From a bacterium (GTDB taxonomy: Bacteria > BMS3Abin14), in NCBI GenBank assembly GCA_029210545.1, contig JARGFV010000081.1:1-11825 (forward strand): a DNA stretch of 11,825 nucleotides, written 5' to 3'. Shown here piece after piece: positions 5,080-11,825 of the stretch (its first letter is position 1; every line of letters begins with the position of its first letter). A program made the position numbers and the translations under genes. Under the pieces are notes generated by a model. It saw nothing but the letters and a program-made list of their open reading frames with translations. It was not told the origin of the DNA and made no database searches.

Positions 5080-7673
5080 AGTTCGCTTGCTCTCTTTCTG
5101 AACCTGAGTCTCACGATCTCAGCTGCCGTATTCAGTACAAAGGTCATGAGGAAGAGGACCAGGGCGGCCAGGAAAAGGGTCCTGTAATGGGTGCTGCCCA
5201 CAACGGCCTCCGGAAGCTCCACGGCGATATTGGCCGAAAGCGTCCTGAAACCGTTGAAGATGTTCATCTCCATGATGGGCGTGTTCCCGGCCGCCATTAG
5301 CACGATCATGGTCTCACCGACGGCCCGTCCCAACCCGATCATGATGGCCGAGAACAGCCCGCTCATGGCGGTGGGGATGATGATCCTGACGGCCGTCTGC
5401 CATGGAGTGGCGCCTGCCCCCAGGGAGGCTGAGCGAAGGTGTTCCGGGACAGCCGAAAGGGCGTCCTCGCTGATGGTGTAGATGATGGGTATGATGGCAA
5501 AGCCCATGACGAACCCGACGACCAGGGAATTTCTCTGCACGTAGGTCCCGAACACGCTGCCCCGTGGATCGAGGCCGAGCAGGCTCAGCAGTCCTCCCAC
5601 AGCTCCGGCTCCCGCCAGGATGGCCAGGCCAGTGAAGGCGAACCTGGATAGATCGATCCAGGCACACCGGTTCCGCGACCATCCGGCAGTGAGGTTCCTA
5701 ACCCACGGGCTGACCCTGATGGCAGAGATCCAGGCAGCGGCAAGAGCGGAAACCGGGATCATGAGAAAGGTCCAGGCTCCCCAGGTCCCCGGCAGCTGTC
5801 CGTCCAGCCAGGCGATGATGTTCCCTGCGAAGAACAGTTGTTCCAACAGGGGTCCTGCCAGGATGGCAAGCCCCCCTCCAAGGGGGACGGGGAGGAAAAG
5901 GAACCAGAAACGGTACCCTTGCATCCTGATCGTCCAGCCGTGGGGCAGGAGCTGCCACACGTAGGCACCCAGGAGAAAAGCCAGGGGCATGGTCACGAAA
6001 GTGGCCAGAAATACCGTGAGCAGATCCTCCACAACGGGGGCGAAAACAAGGGCGGCCAGGAAACCGAGAACGACGCTGGGCAAGCTGGCCATGAGCTCTA
6101 CTGCGGGCTTGACCCGGCTCCGGACCCGGGGAGTCAGAAATTCACTGGTGAACACGGCTGCCATCAGGGCGATGGGCACACCGAAAAACAGGGAATACAG
6201 GGTGGCTTTCAGTGTTCCGAAGATGAGGGGCATCAGGCCGTATTTCGGCTCGAAATCGTCAGTGGCCGCAGAGGACTGCCACACATGTTCCGGGCCGCTG
6301 GCGCCCTCGTACCAGACTGGCAGAATCAGGGAGCGGAAGGTGGTTTCCGGGTAGTATGGTGTCATTTCCCTTACAAGGAACCTGTCGGGAAGAGCCACCA
6401 GCAGGGTGTCGTCTTTAGGGGCGAACACCATGTCGAGGACAGGCCCGTTACCTCCAGGGGAGGGAAGGTCGGCCAACTCCTTGTGGCTGGTCACGTGAAC
6501 GACCCTGGAGGTACCGTCTTCGTAACCGATCCCGATCATCCGCATCCTGGCGGAGGATGCAATGGATGTGACCGGGCTTTTGGCCCCGGGGAACTCATGG
6601 GCCTGAGCCAGTTTCAGTTCATCTTCACCTGTCCCCGTCATGGGAATGCGCACCGGGAACCAGGCCCGCACCACCCCGGTGCTGTCCCCGGCGAGGAGCG
6701 TGGTCCTGCCCAGGAGATATTTCAGGACTGTCAGGGATTCTCCGTCTTCCGGGACCAGGTCCAGGACCTCCTGGAGAAAGGGCCTCTCGAAATCGCGGGT
6801 GTTGAACCGTGCCAGCGTGCCGTCCGGCCACGCAATGGAAACGGTGTCACCAAGTCCTGAAAGGGCGATGAAGACAGGTTTGCCATCCCTGGGAATGGCA
6901 CTGAAGGACAGGGAGGTGGAATCGGTATCCACGAACACCTCGCCCGTGAGCATGTTCTCCCTCTCTTCGACCCGCACAAGCTGGAAAGTCCGGTCCTCAT
7001 GGAACACTGAGTAGACACGGTCCGAGCCGTCGGTGCTCTGATCGATGAGAACAACGGCTGTTCCCGTGTCCCCCTTTATTGGTTCGCCAAAGGAAACAGC
7101 CAGCCTCTGTGTCCGAAACTGGTCCCGGGAGATCCTCTGGACCGTGGCGTCGCCGATACGGCCGATATCAGCTCCTGAAAGTGCACGCACCTGTTCACTG
7201 GCGTCCTCGATATCAAGGAACCCGGTTTCGAAGCTGATCTTGCCGAAGGACACGGTACCGTCTGAAAAACCGACGATGGCATCCGGCGTGGAGAGGGAAA
7301 AGGAGGATGCTGTGATCTTCCTTCCGGGGAACAGCTGCCGTTGTTCGATCAGGGTGCCATCTGCAAGGCTGAAGGCCTTCACGTTGCCGTCGGAAAACAG
7401 CTGCCAGACCATGGTCCTGTATTCGTCCACCTGGGTGTGGATGACCCGCGACATTTTTTCGTGAAGTTCCAGGGGGTGCTGAGCCCCGAGGGTAGCCGGT
7501 TTGAGCAGAGGATAGACAACCCAGAGGAGAAGGAAAAAGACGGTGGAAACTGCGATAACGGTCCCGATCCCTCCAACGGTGATGATCCATTTCGAAAGGA
7601 AATCCCCTGCCTTGACAGACCAGGGGGTTTCCTTTTTTCTTTTTCGACCTGTAAAGGCTCCGGGAGTTGACAT
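5076..7673 (-). CDS. pstC: Phosphate ABC transporter permease PstC, large form
   Basis: 865 residues against 319 in E. coli. Partner of PstA in the inner-membrane phosphate channel. Order: cytoplasmic basic tail (1-27); membrane segment (28-57); a large periplasmic region (about 60-470); permease membrane segments (about 485-575); extra hydrophobic segments (about 588-705) absent from the short form; final permease segments, with the PstB-docking loop EDALSAVPEHLRSASLGAGA (736-755) and onward. The periplasmic region has recurring strand-turn units such as FSDGNVKAF, FSDGTVSFG, WPDGTLARF, STGVVRAWF and YEDGTSRVV, as in WD40-type beta-propellers. Start ATG 7673 has AAGGA upstream; a longer in-frame start at 7736 would run through the hairpin region and is unlikely. 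The 3' end overlaps pstA. Confidence 0.94.
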   Translation of the reverse strand: MSTPGAFTGRKRKKETPWSVKAGDFLSKWIITVGGIGTVIAVSTVFFLLLWVVYPLLKPATLGAQHPLELHEKMSRVIHTQVDEYRTMVWQLFSDGNVKAFSLADGTLIEQRQLFPGRKITASSFSLSTPDAIVGFSDGTVSFGKISFETGFLDIEDASEQVRALSGADIGRIGDATVQRISRDQFRTQRLAVSFGEPIKGDTGTAVVLIDQSTDGSDRVYSVFHEDRTFQLVRVEERENMLTGEVFVDTDSTSLSFSAIPRDGKPVFIALSGLGDTVSIAWPDGTLARFNTRDFERPFLQEVLDLVPEDGESLTVLKYLLGRTTLLAGDSTGVVRAWFPVRIPMTGTGEDELKLAQAHEFPGAKSPVTSIASSARMRMIGIGYEDGTSRVVHVTSHKELADLPSPGGNGPVLDMVFAPKDDTLLVALPDRFLVREMTPYYPETTFRSLILPVWYEGASGPEHVWQSSAATDDFEPKYGLMPLIFGTLKATLYSLFFGVPIALMAAVFTSEFLTPRVRSRVKPAVELMASLPSVVLGFLAALVFAPVVEDLLTVFLATFVTMPLAFLLGAYVWQLLPHGWTIRMQGYRFWFLFLPVPLGGGLAILAGPLLEQLFFAGNIIAWLDGQLPGTWGAWTFLMIPVSALAAAWISAIRVSPWVRNLTAGWSRNRCAWIDLSRFAFTGLAILAGAGAVGGLLSLLGLDPRGSVFGTYVQRNSLVVGFVMGFAIIPIIYTISEDALSAVPEHLRSASLGAGATPWQTAVRIIIPTAMSGLFSAIMIGLGRAVGETMIVLMAAGNTPIMEMNIFNGFRTLSANIAVELPEAVVGSTHYRTLFLAALVLFLMTFVLNTAAEIVRLRFRKRASEL

Positions 7674-7696
7674 AAGAGGATCCTTGCAATGGAAGC

Positions 7697-7723
7697 GGGC
7701 GGAGGCCCGTAAGGCCCCCGCCC
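7697..7723 (-). promoter_or_regulatory. GC-rich intercistronic hairpin between pstS and pstC
   Basis: On the transcript strand gggcggGggcc pairs with ggccTccgccc around a 5-nt loop, an 11-bp stem with one G-U pair; on the opposite strand that position would be an A-C mismatch. It lies 23 nt before the pstC ATG and has no T-run, so it is more likely an mRNA-stabilising or attenuating element than a full terminator. Such elements keep the binding protein more abundant than its permeases in many ABC operons; that role is inferred here. Confidence 0.65.
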
Positions 7724-7748
7724 ATATTATCAACAAGCTCGTGGTTTA

Positions 7749-7767
7749 ATAAAAATACACCCGGTGT
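7749..7767 (-). terminator. Weak terminator-like hairpin after pstS
   Basis: On the coding strand acac-cgg-gtgt (7767-7757) is followed by ATTTTTATT, starting 2 nt after the pstS stop codon. The stem is only 4 bp, so termination would be partial at best. With the stronger hairpin at 7697-7723 it may lower expression of the genes downstream of pstS. Confidence 0.35.
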
Positions 7768-7769
7768 CT

Positions 7770-8750
7770 CTACTTGATGCCCACGGACTTGAGAGCTTCA
7801 TCGGCGATCTTTGCGGAAACGGGAAGGTAACCATCCTTGACCACCACTTCCTGGCCCTCCTTGCTGAAGATGTACTTGACGAACTCTTTGCGGAGAGGGT
7901 CCAGGTCGCTGCCCGGTTTGAAGTTGACGTACACATAAAGGAACCTGGCCAGAGGATACTCGCCGCTGTAGGCGTACTGGGGCTCGGCCGGGATGAACTT
8001 GCCCCCTTCTTTTTTCGCGAGGGGGACTACCTTTACATCAGCTGTCTTGTAGCCGATGCCGGAGTAACCGATCCCTCCAAGGTCTGTGGCCACACCCTGG
8101 ACTACCGCGGAGGAGCCGGGCTGTTCCTTCACGGAGTCCTTGTAGTCGCCTTTACCCAGGACGTTTTCCTTGAAGTAGCCGTAGGTGCCCGAAGCGGAGT
8201 TCCTGCCGTAGATGGAAACAGGCAGGTTGGAGAACTTGCCTTTACCACCTACCTGGCCCCAGTTGGAGATGTCTTTCTTGTATCCCATTTTGCGGCTCTT
8301 GGAGAAAACGGCGTCCACCTGTGGGAAGGACATGCCCTCGACCGGGTTGTCCTTGTTCACGTAAACGGCCAGCATATCGATGGAGGTGGGAAGAGCCACC
8401 GGCTTGTAGCCGAACTTGCCAACGAACTCATCCACTTCCTTGTCCTTCATCTTGCGGCTCATGGGCCCGAAGTTGGAGGTACCGGCGATGAGGGCCGGTG
8501 GCGCTGTGGATGAACCCTTACCCTCTATCTCGACAGAAACGTTGGGGTAAAACTTTTTGAACCCTTCGGCCCAGAGAGTCATGAGGTTGTTGAGGGTGTC
8601 GGAGCCAACACCGTTGATGGACCCGGAAACTCCCTTGACAGGTTTGTAGGAGGGAAGCTTGCTGTCCACCTTGACCTCAGCCGCCCCGATGCCCGCGAAG
8701 GTGAGGCAAATCAATGCCGCCATTACAGCTATGATCGTGGTCTTTTTCAT
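7770..8750 (-). CDS. pstS: Periplasmic phosphate-binding protein PstS
   Basis: 326 residues. Captures phosphate in the periplasm and hands it to PstC/PstA. Residues 1-24 are a signal peptide (KK start, hydrophobic core, Gly-Ala-Ala before cleavage); there is no lipobox, so the protein is soluble. Phosphate-contact segments of the PstS family are visible: INGVGSDTLNNLM (45-57), EGKGSSTAPPALIAGTSNFG (76-95), TSIDMLAVYVN (122-132) and IYGRNSASGTYGYF (180-193). The ending YIFSKEGQEVVVKDGYLPVS is typical of the family. The start is supported by AAAGGA 7 nt upstream. It is the first gene of the pst operon, with its own promoter region in the 325-bp gap after phoR. Confidence 0.96.
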   Translation of the reverse strand: MKKTTIIAVMAALICLTFAGIGAAEVKVDSKLPSYKPVKGVSGSINGVGSDTLNNLMTLWAEGFKKFYPNVSVEIEGKGSSTAPPALIAGTSNFGPMSRKMKDKEVDEFVGKFGYKPVALPTSIDMLAVYVNKDNPVEGMSFPQVDAVFSKSRKMGYKKDISNWGQVGGKGKFSNLPVSIYGRNSASGTYGYFKENVLGKGDYKDSVKEQPGSSAVVQGVATDLGGIGYSGIGYKTADVKVVPLAKKEGGKFIPAEPQYAYSGEYPLARFLYVYVNFKPGSDLDPLRKEFVKYIFSKEGQEVVVKDGYLPVSAKIADEALKSVGIK

Positions 8751-8806
8751 TTTAACGTCCTTTCTCTACAGTTTGATAAGCCGTTAATTCCAGGAAGCTA
8801 AGGCCG

Positions 8807-8843
8807 GTCCCATGCGGGACGCTCAACCTCGTTTCTCCAGGTT
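8807..8843 (-). other. Two small hairpins in pstS leader
   Basis: In the presumed pstS 5' leader: gtccc (8807-8811) pairs with gggac (8816-8820) over a 4-nt loop, and aacct (8825-8829) with aggtt (8839-8843) over a 9-nt loop. Both stems are 5 bp. Function unknown; leader stabilisation is possible but not shown. Confidence 0.35.
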
Positions 8844-8852
8844 ACGGTCGGG

Positions 8853-8901
8853 ATTATGAACCCTGAATGTTAGGAAAGGGTTAGGAGGAGGTTAAAAGAA
8901 G
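8853..8901 (-). promoter_or_regulatory. Candidate Pho box and -10 of pstS
   Basis: Read on the coding strand: TTAACC, CTAACC and CTAACA, each followed by 5 nt, give three contiguous 11-bp direct repeats (units at 8901-8891, 8890-8880, 8879-8869). Nine nt after the last hexamer is CATAAT (8858-8853), a 5/6 match to a -10. PhoB-family regulators bind 11-bp-period direct repeats that take the place of the -35. The hexamer resembles the Bacillus PhoP consensus (TTAACA-like) more than the E. coli TGTCA core. Transcription would start near 8846, giving a leader of about 95 nt. Architecture is seen; regulator assignment is inference. Confidence 0.6.
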
Positions 8902-9042
8902 GCAAGAAAAGGAGAGATATCAGGAACCTTGTGATGGGATGGTATTAGGGAGAGGGGTCTGTGTCCTATGTCCATGCCTGGTCGCTGTGTCCCGAGGGAG
9001 CAATACTGGAACGGGTGCATAAAGGCACAGCTGAGTTTTCAA

Positions 9043-9065
9043 CCGATGAGATCCTGGCTCACCGG
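9043..9065 (-). terminator. Hairpin after phoR
   Basis: On the transcript strand ccggtgag pairs with ctcatcgg (8 bp including one G-U) over a 7-nt loop, starting 10 nt after the phoR stop. No T-run follows, so it may be a transcript 3'-end stabiliser or a Rho-assisted stop rather than a classic terminator. It separates the phoBR unit from the pstS promoter region. Confidence 0.4.
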
Positions 9066-9075
9066 CTGGGCTTCA

Positions 9076-10854
9076 TCATGCCGGCAAGGAGATGGTGAAC
9101 GTGCTGCCCTTCCCGGGCGTGCTGGTCACGGAGACCTCACCGTTGTGGGCCTGAACGATATGCTTGACGATGGCAAGACCTAACCCGGTGCCGCCTACCT
9201 CTCTGCTCCTTGCCTTGTCCACACGGTAAAATCGCTCGAAAAGACGGGGCAGATGTTTTGCCTCGATACCAGATCCTTCGTCCTGGACGCTCAGTTCGAG
9301 GGTGCTTTCGGTTTTACTGCATACGATAATGATCCTGCCCCCGTCCTTGCTGTACTTGACCGCATTTTCGAGAAGGTTGATCAGGGCCATGACGAGGAGG
9401 GGAGGGTTGATATTTCCCCTGAGCTCCTGGGGACAGTTGACCTTCAGTCGGATATCTTTCTCCTCGATCCCCGCGTGACAGGCCTCCACCGCTTTGTCAA
9501 CGACCTCCCGGATGCTGCTTTCCTCGAAGCTCATCTCGCCGGATTCCAATGCTGTTTCAACCCTGGAGAGGTCCAGGAGATCTGCTACGATAGTGTTGAG
9601 CCTGTCTGAGTGCTTCCCGATGATCCCCAGGAACCGCCTGGTTACCTCGGGATCGTCGAGAGCCCCGTCCATAAGGGTCTCGACGAACCCCTTGATGGAG
9701 GTGATGGGAGTCCGGATCTCGTGGGAGGCGTTGGCAACGAACTCTCTACGGATGTTCTCCAGGTGGCGGATGTTGGTGACGTCGTTTAGAACAACGAGGG
9801 CTCCCATGCGTTTTCCCGCCGCATCGTTCAGGGGTGTACCGTGGGCCTGTATATACCTTTTTTGACCATTATAAAAAACGGCCTCCTCTTCAAGAGGTGA
9901 ATCGCTTTCCAGGGTAGTGGACACGAACCGCTGAAGGGTCGAGTTCCGGAGGACCTCCTGGATAGGCCGGTCGACCACATCTTCTTCCCTGACACCAAGC
10001 AGAAAGGCGGCTGCCCTGTTGAGGCTTATCAGACGCTCATCAGTATCGAAGGCAAGGACCCCCTCCACCATGCTGGACAGGACGGCCTCCAGTTCGTTGC
10101 GCTGGTTGATCACAGTCCGCATGCGGTCATCGAGCTGCTGGGCCATCCGGTTCATCTCGGTGGCGAGGGTCACGAACTCCTTCGTACCCGTGCTCCGGAT
10201 GGGAACCGAGAACTCTCCCCTGGCGTACCTGTCCACTCCTTCATGGATCTCCCTCAGGGGAGAGGTGATCCTGCGTGACAGCAGTACGGTGACCAGGACG
10301 ATGAGAAGCCCAGCAGCCACGGACCCTGCAAAAAGACGGTAGCGGGCTGAGAGAAGGGCATCGGTGAGGCTGGAAACAGGCACGGCTACCCTCACCACGG
10401 AGCCTTCCCCGGTACCCTCAAGGGGGACCGCGACATACAGCAGGTTCTTCTCCAGGGTGTAGCTGTAACGAACCGAAGAGCCATCTCCTTCAGCAAGTGC
10501 CTGCCTTATCTCAGGCCTGCTGGAGTGGTCGTCCATCCCGGCCGGATCCCTTTCCGAGTCGCACAGAACAGCACCGCTTTGGCCGATCATGGTGACCCTG
10601 GTACCGGACCTGGTGGCGAACCCTTTACACCAGTCCTGCGGGGAGGTTGGAGCGGAAATGTTATTTCCAACCTCAAAAAACTGTTGGGCTGAGCTGGAAG
10701 CAATCCGGGCGATAGATGTGAGGTCGTCCACCTTCTGACGGTAGTAGAAGCTGTTCATGTCCCTCGCCGCCATCCAGGTCATGGCTGCGAGAGAGAGCAC
10801 TACCGTGACGAGGTAGACAGGCAGAAGTCTTGATAAAAGGCTGTTGCGGGTCAA
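9076..10854 (-). CDS. phoR: Phosphate sensor histidine kinase PhoR
   Basis: 592 residues from the chosen start. Membrane kinase that phosphorylates PhoB when phosphate is scarce. Order: membrane segment (10-31); periplasmic sensor of about 140 residues (32-170); second membrane segment (172-193); HAMP linker (about 194-246); PAS domain (about 251-360); histidine-phosphotransfer helix NASHEIRTPITSIKG (375-389, His378); ATPase domain with N-box NLLENAVKYS (493-502), G1 DEGSGI (525-530) and G2 GGTGLGL (554-560). All catalytic boxes are intact. The periplasmic part is larger than in E. coli PhoR, which has almost none. The start is probably TTG 10854, preceded by AGGAG at 5 nt; ATG 10893 just after the phoB stop lacks a clear Shine-Dalgarno, and the longest frame (10977) would overlap phoB. 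PhoR and PhoB being adjacent supports the name. Confidence 0.93.
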   Translation of the reverse strand: MTRNSLLSRLLPVYLVTVVLSLAAMTWMAARDMNSFYYRQKVDDLTSIARIASSSAQQFFEVGNNISAPTSPQDWCKGFATRSGTRVTMIGQSGAVLCDSERDPAGMDDHSSRPEIRQALAEGDGSSVRYSYTLEKNLLYVAVPLEGTGEGSVVRVAVPVSSLTDALLSARYRLFAGSVAAGLLIVLVTVLLSRRITSPLREIHEGVDRYARGEFSVPIRSTGTKEFVTLATEMNRMAQQLDDRMRTVINQRNELEAVLSSMVEGVLAFDTDERLISLNRAAAFLLGVREEDVVDRPIQEVLRNSTLQRFVSTTLESDSPLEEEAVFYNGQKRYIQAHGTPLNDAAGKRMGALVVLNDVTNIRHLENIRREFVANASHEIRTPITSIKGFVETLMDGALDDPEVTRRFLGIIGKHSDRLNTIVADLLDLSRVETALESGEMSFEESSIREVVDKAVEACHAGIEEKDIRLKVNCPQELRGNINPPLLVMALINLLENAVKYSKDGGRIIIVCSKTESTLELSVQDEGSGIEAKHLPRLFERFYRVDKARSREVGGTGLGLAIVKHIVQAHNGEVSVTSTPGKGSTFTISLPA

Positions 10855-10875
10855 TATGGCTCCTGACGGAGGTGC

Positions 10876-10896
10876 CCATAGCACATAGCCCATAGC
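10876..10896. repeat. Heptamer tandem repeat, three units
   Basis: Units ccatagc, acatagc, ccatagc (gctatgg-type on the coding strand). It fills most of the gap between the phoB stop and the TTG start of phoR. Equivalently, an 11-bp direct repeat with a 14-bp period covers 10874-10898. If phoR began at ATG 10893 the repeat would be translated. Confidence 0.75.
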
Positions 10897-10897
10897 A

Positions 10898-11587
10898 CTA
10901 TTCTTTAAACCGATACCCCACCCCACGAACGGTCTCGATAACATCTCCGTGATCACCCAGTTTTTTTCGAAGGCCAAGGATGTGCACGTCTACGGCCCTG
11001 TCGGTTACGTGGTAGTCGTCGCCCTTGACGGCATCGACGATCTGGGTGCGGGTGAAGACCCATCCGGGTCTCCGGGCAAGGAAAAGGAGGATATTGAACT
11101 CTGTGAAGGTGAGGGAGATGGATTCTTCTCCCGCCCTGACCTCCCGTCTGCCAGGATGGATATAGATGTCTTGTTGCTCGATGGGTGCCCCTTCGCCTCC
11201 CTCGGTGTCTTCACGGGCCCTTCTGAGAGATCTTCTTACCCTTGCCACGAGCACCTTCGGACTGAACGGTTTGACGATGTAATCATCTGCACCAATTTCA
11301 AGGCCCAGGACGATATCGGACTCCTCACCTTTCGCTGTTACCATGATCACCGGGATGGCGGATGTCTGTTCCCCGTGTTTAAGGACCCGGCAAGCTTCAA
11401 GCCCGTCCATTCCGGGCAGCATCAGGTCCAGCAGGATCATGTCAGGCTTCCAGGTAGCGGCAGTTTCGATACCCTCCTCGGCGGAAAAAGCGGTCGAAAC
11501 CTCGAACCCATCCCGGGTCAAGTTGTAACGGACAAGCTCCTGGATGTCCTTCTCATCCTCGATAAGCAGGACCTTCTCTCGTGCCAT
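10898..11587 (-). CDS. phoB: Phosphate regulon response regulator PhoB
   Basis: 229 residues, the same length as E. coli PhoB. Receiver domain 1-120: acidic pocket Glu10, Asp11, phosphoacceptor Asp54 in ILLDLMLPGMDG (51-62), Thr84 in VTAK, Lys106 in VKPF. Linker about 121-140. OmpR-type winged-helix DNA-binding domain 140-229, with LTFTEFNILLFLARRPGWVF (159-178), RAVDVHILGLRKKL (197-210) and the closing TVRGVGYRF hairpin. When phosphorylated by PhoR it binds Pho boxes such as the candidate at 8869-8901. ATG 11587 has AGGAG 6 nt upstream; a TTG at 11608 in the same frame lacks this support. First gene of the reverse-strand block; phoR follows. Confidence 0.95.
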   Translation of the reverse strand: MAREKVLLIEDEKDIQELVRYNLTRDGFEVSTAFSAEEGIETAATWKPDMILLDLMLPGMDGLEACRVLKHGEQTSAIPVIMVTAKGEESDIVLGLEIGADDYIVKPFSPKVLVARVRRSLRRAREDTEGGEGAPIEQQDIYIHPGRREVRAGEESISLTFTEFNILLFLARRPGWVFTRTQIVDAVKGDDYHVTDRAVDVHILGLRKKLGDHGDVIETVRGVGYRFKE

Positions 11588-11825
11588 TTCATACTCCTGC
11601 GAGGGCAATAATAGCTCCCCTTACCAGATAATGTTAAATTCTGATCAAGGAATTGTAGTTAGAGCGCATCCGAAAAGCCCGGATTTTATCAACAAATAAG
11701 TGACAATTCACTCCATGACGATGCCGGCGCGACATCGCAATTAAGGGAACGATTAAATTGGTGCCAACCTCGGCTTTAAATGAAGGAAACTACTTCATCG
11801 GGACATACTCGCCCCTTAACGCCGG
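11588..11825. other. phoB upstream region, no gene seen
   Basis: No credible coding frame. It should hold the phoB promoter. Seen: the 11-bp-repeat candidate Pho box at 11685-11706; an inverted repeat atgaag (11780-11785) / cttcat (11793-11798) with a 7-nt loop; and a short inverted repeat cgatg/catcg around 11722-11740. No strong -35/-10 pair stands out. The window ends before the next gene. Confidence 0.5.
11685..11706 (-). promoter_or_regulatory. Possible Pho box upstream of phoB
   Basis: Coding strand: TTGTCACTTAT then TTGTTGATAAA, two adjacent 11-mers sharing TTGT and AT-rich ends, close to the E. coli Pho box pattern (TGTCA core, 11-bp period). It lies about 100 bp before the phoB ATG and would suit autoregulation. 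The second unit is poor, no clear -10 sits at the expected distance, and the sequence differs from the pstS candidate. Confidence 0.3.

Noticed and set aside
5838-6860. 340-codon open frame on the + strand
   Set aside because: Lies wholly antisense to pstC, is Gly/Pro/His-rich in low-complexity fashion and resembles no family; a codon-bias shadow.
7764-8513. 249-codon + strand open frame
   Set aside because: Antisense shadow of pstS; no ribosome binding site or recognisable domain.
8959-8992. Two copies of ctgtgtcc, 26 bp apart, as a possible PhoB site
   Set aside because: Spacing does not fit the 11-bp period and no -10 lies at the right distance.
10855-10977. Longer PhoR N-terminus
   Set aside because: It would overlap phoB by 80 bp and translate the heptamer repeat; AGGAG before TTG 10854 is the better start signal.
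10949-11611. 220-codon + strand open frame
   Set aside because: Antisense shadow of phoB, with no protein-family character.

Overview
The window carries a complete phosphate-starvation locus of a Gram-negative bacterium, plus a short upstream stretch with sulfur and redox genes. Protein style (periplasmic rhodaneses, a small rubredoxin-like protein, very large PstC and PstA permeases) and moderately high GC suggest a deltaproteobacterial/Desulfobacterota-like or related lineage. That placement is inference; no rRNA or marker gene is present.

Left part (1-1700, + strand). A palindrome-rich intergenic stretch (1-140) precedes a secreted rhodanese (174-710). Twenty bases later comes a 55-codon rubredoxin-like frame (731-898). 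Its last metal-ligand cysteine codon is replaced by an in-frame TGA, and a stem-loop follows 16 nt downstream: either an undescribed selenoprotein or a nonsense mutation over a terminator. About 410 bp without a recognisable gene follow. A second secreted rhodanese (1313-1697) is broken by a +1 frameshift in a run of eight G and lacks a normal C-terminus.

Main part (1733-11587, - strand, read right to left). Gene order is phoB, phoR, pstS, pstC, pstA, pstB, phoU. PhoR senses phosphate status through the transporter and PhoU, and phosphorylates PhoB. PhoB should activate pstS through an 11-bp-period direct repeat (8869-8901) with a -10 just downstream. PstS binds phosphate in the periplasm, PstC and PstA form the channel, PstB powers it, and PhoU couples it to PhoR. 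PstC carries a large beta-propeller-like periplasmic domain and PstA a coiled-coil-rich one. A GC-rich hairpin between pstS and pstC probably gives excess pstS mRNA.

Unusual structure. Tandem repeats of 7-8 bp, each with a different sequence, sit in or next to four gene junctions (743-774, 1135-1155, 3336-3356, 10876-10896). No tRNA, rRNA, transposase, CRISPR array or phage gene was seen. The new-biology candidates are the TGA-containing rubredoxin-like gene, the poly-G switch-like tract in the second rhodanese, and the heptamer repeat family; the Pho regulon itself is ordinary apart from the large permeases.
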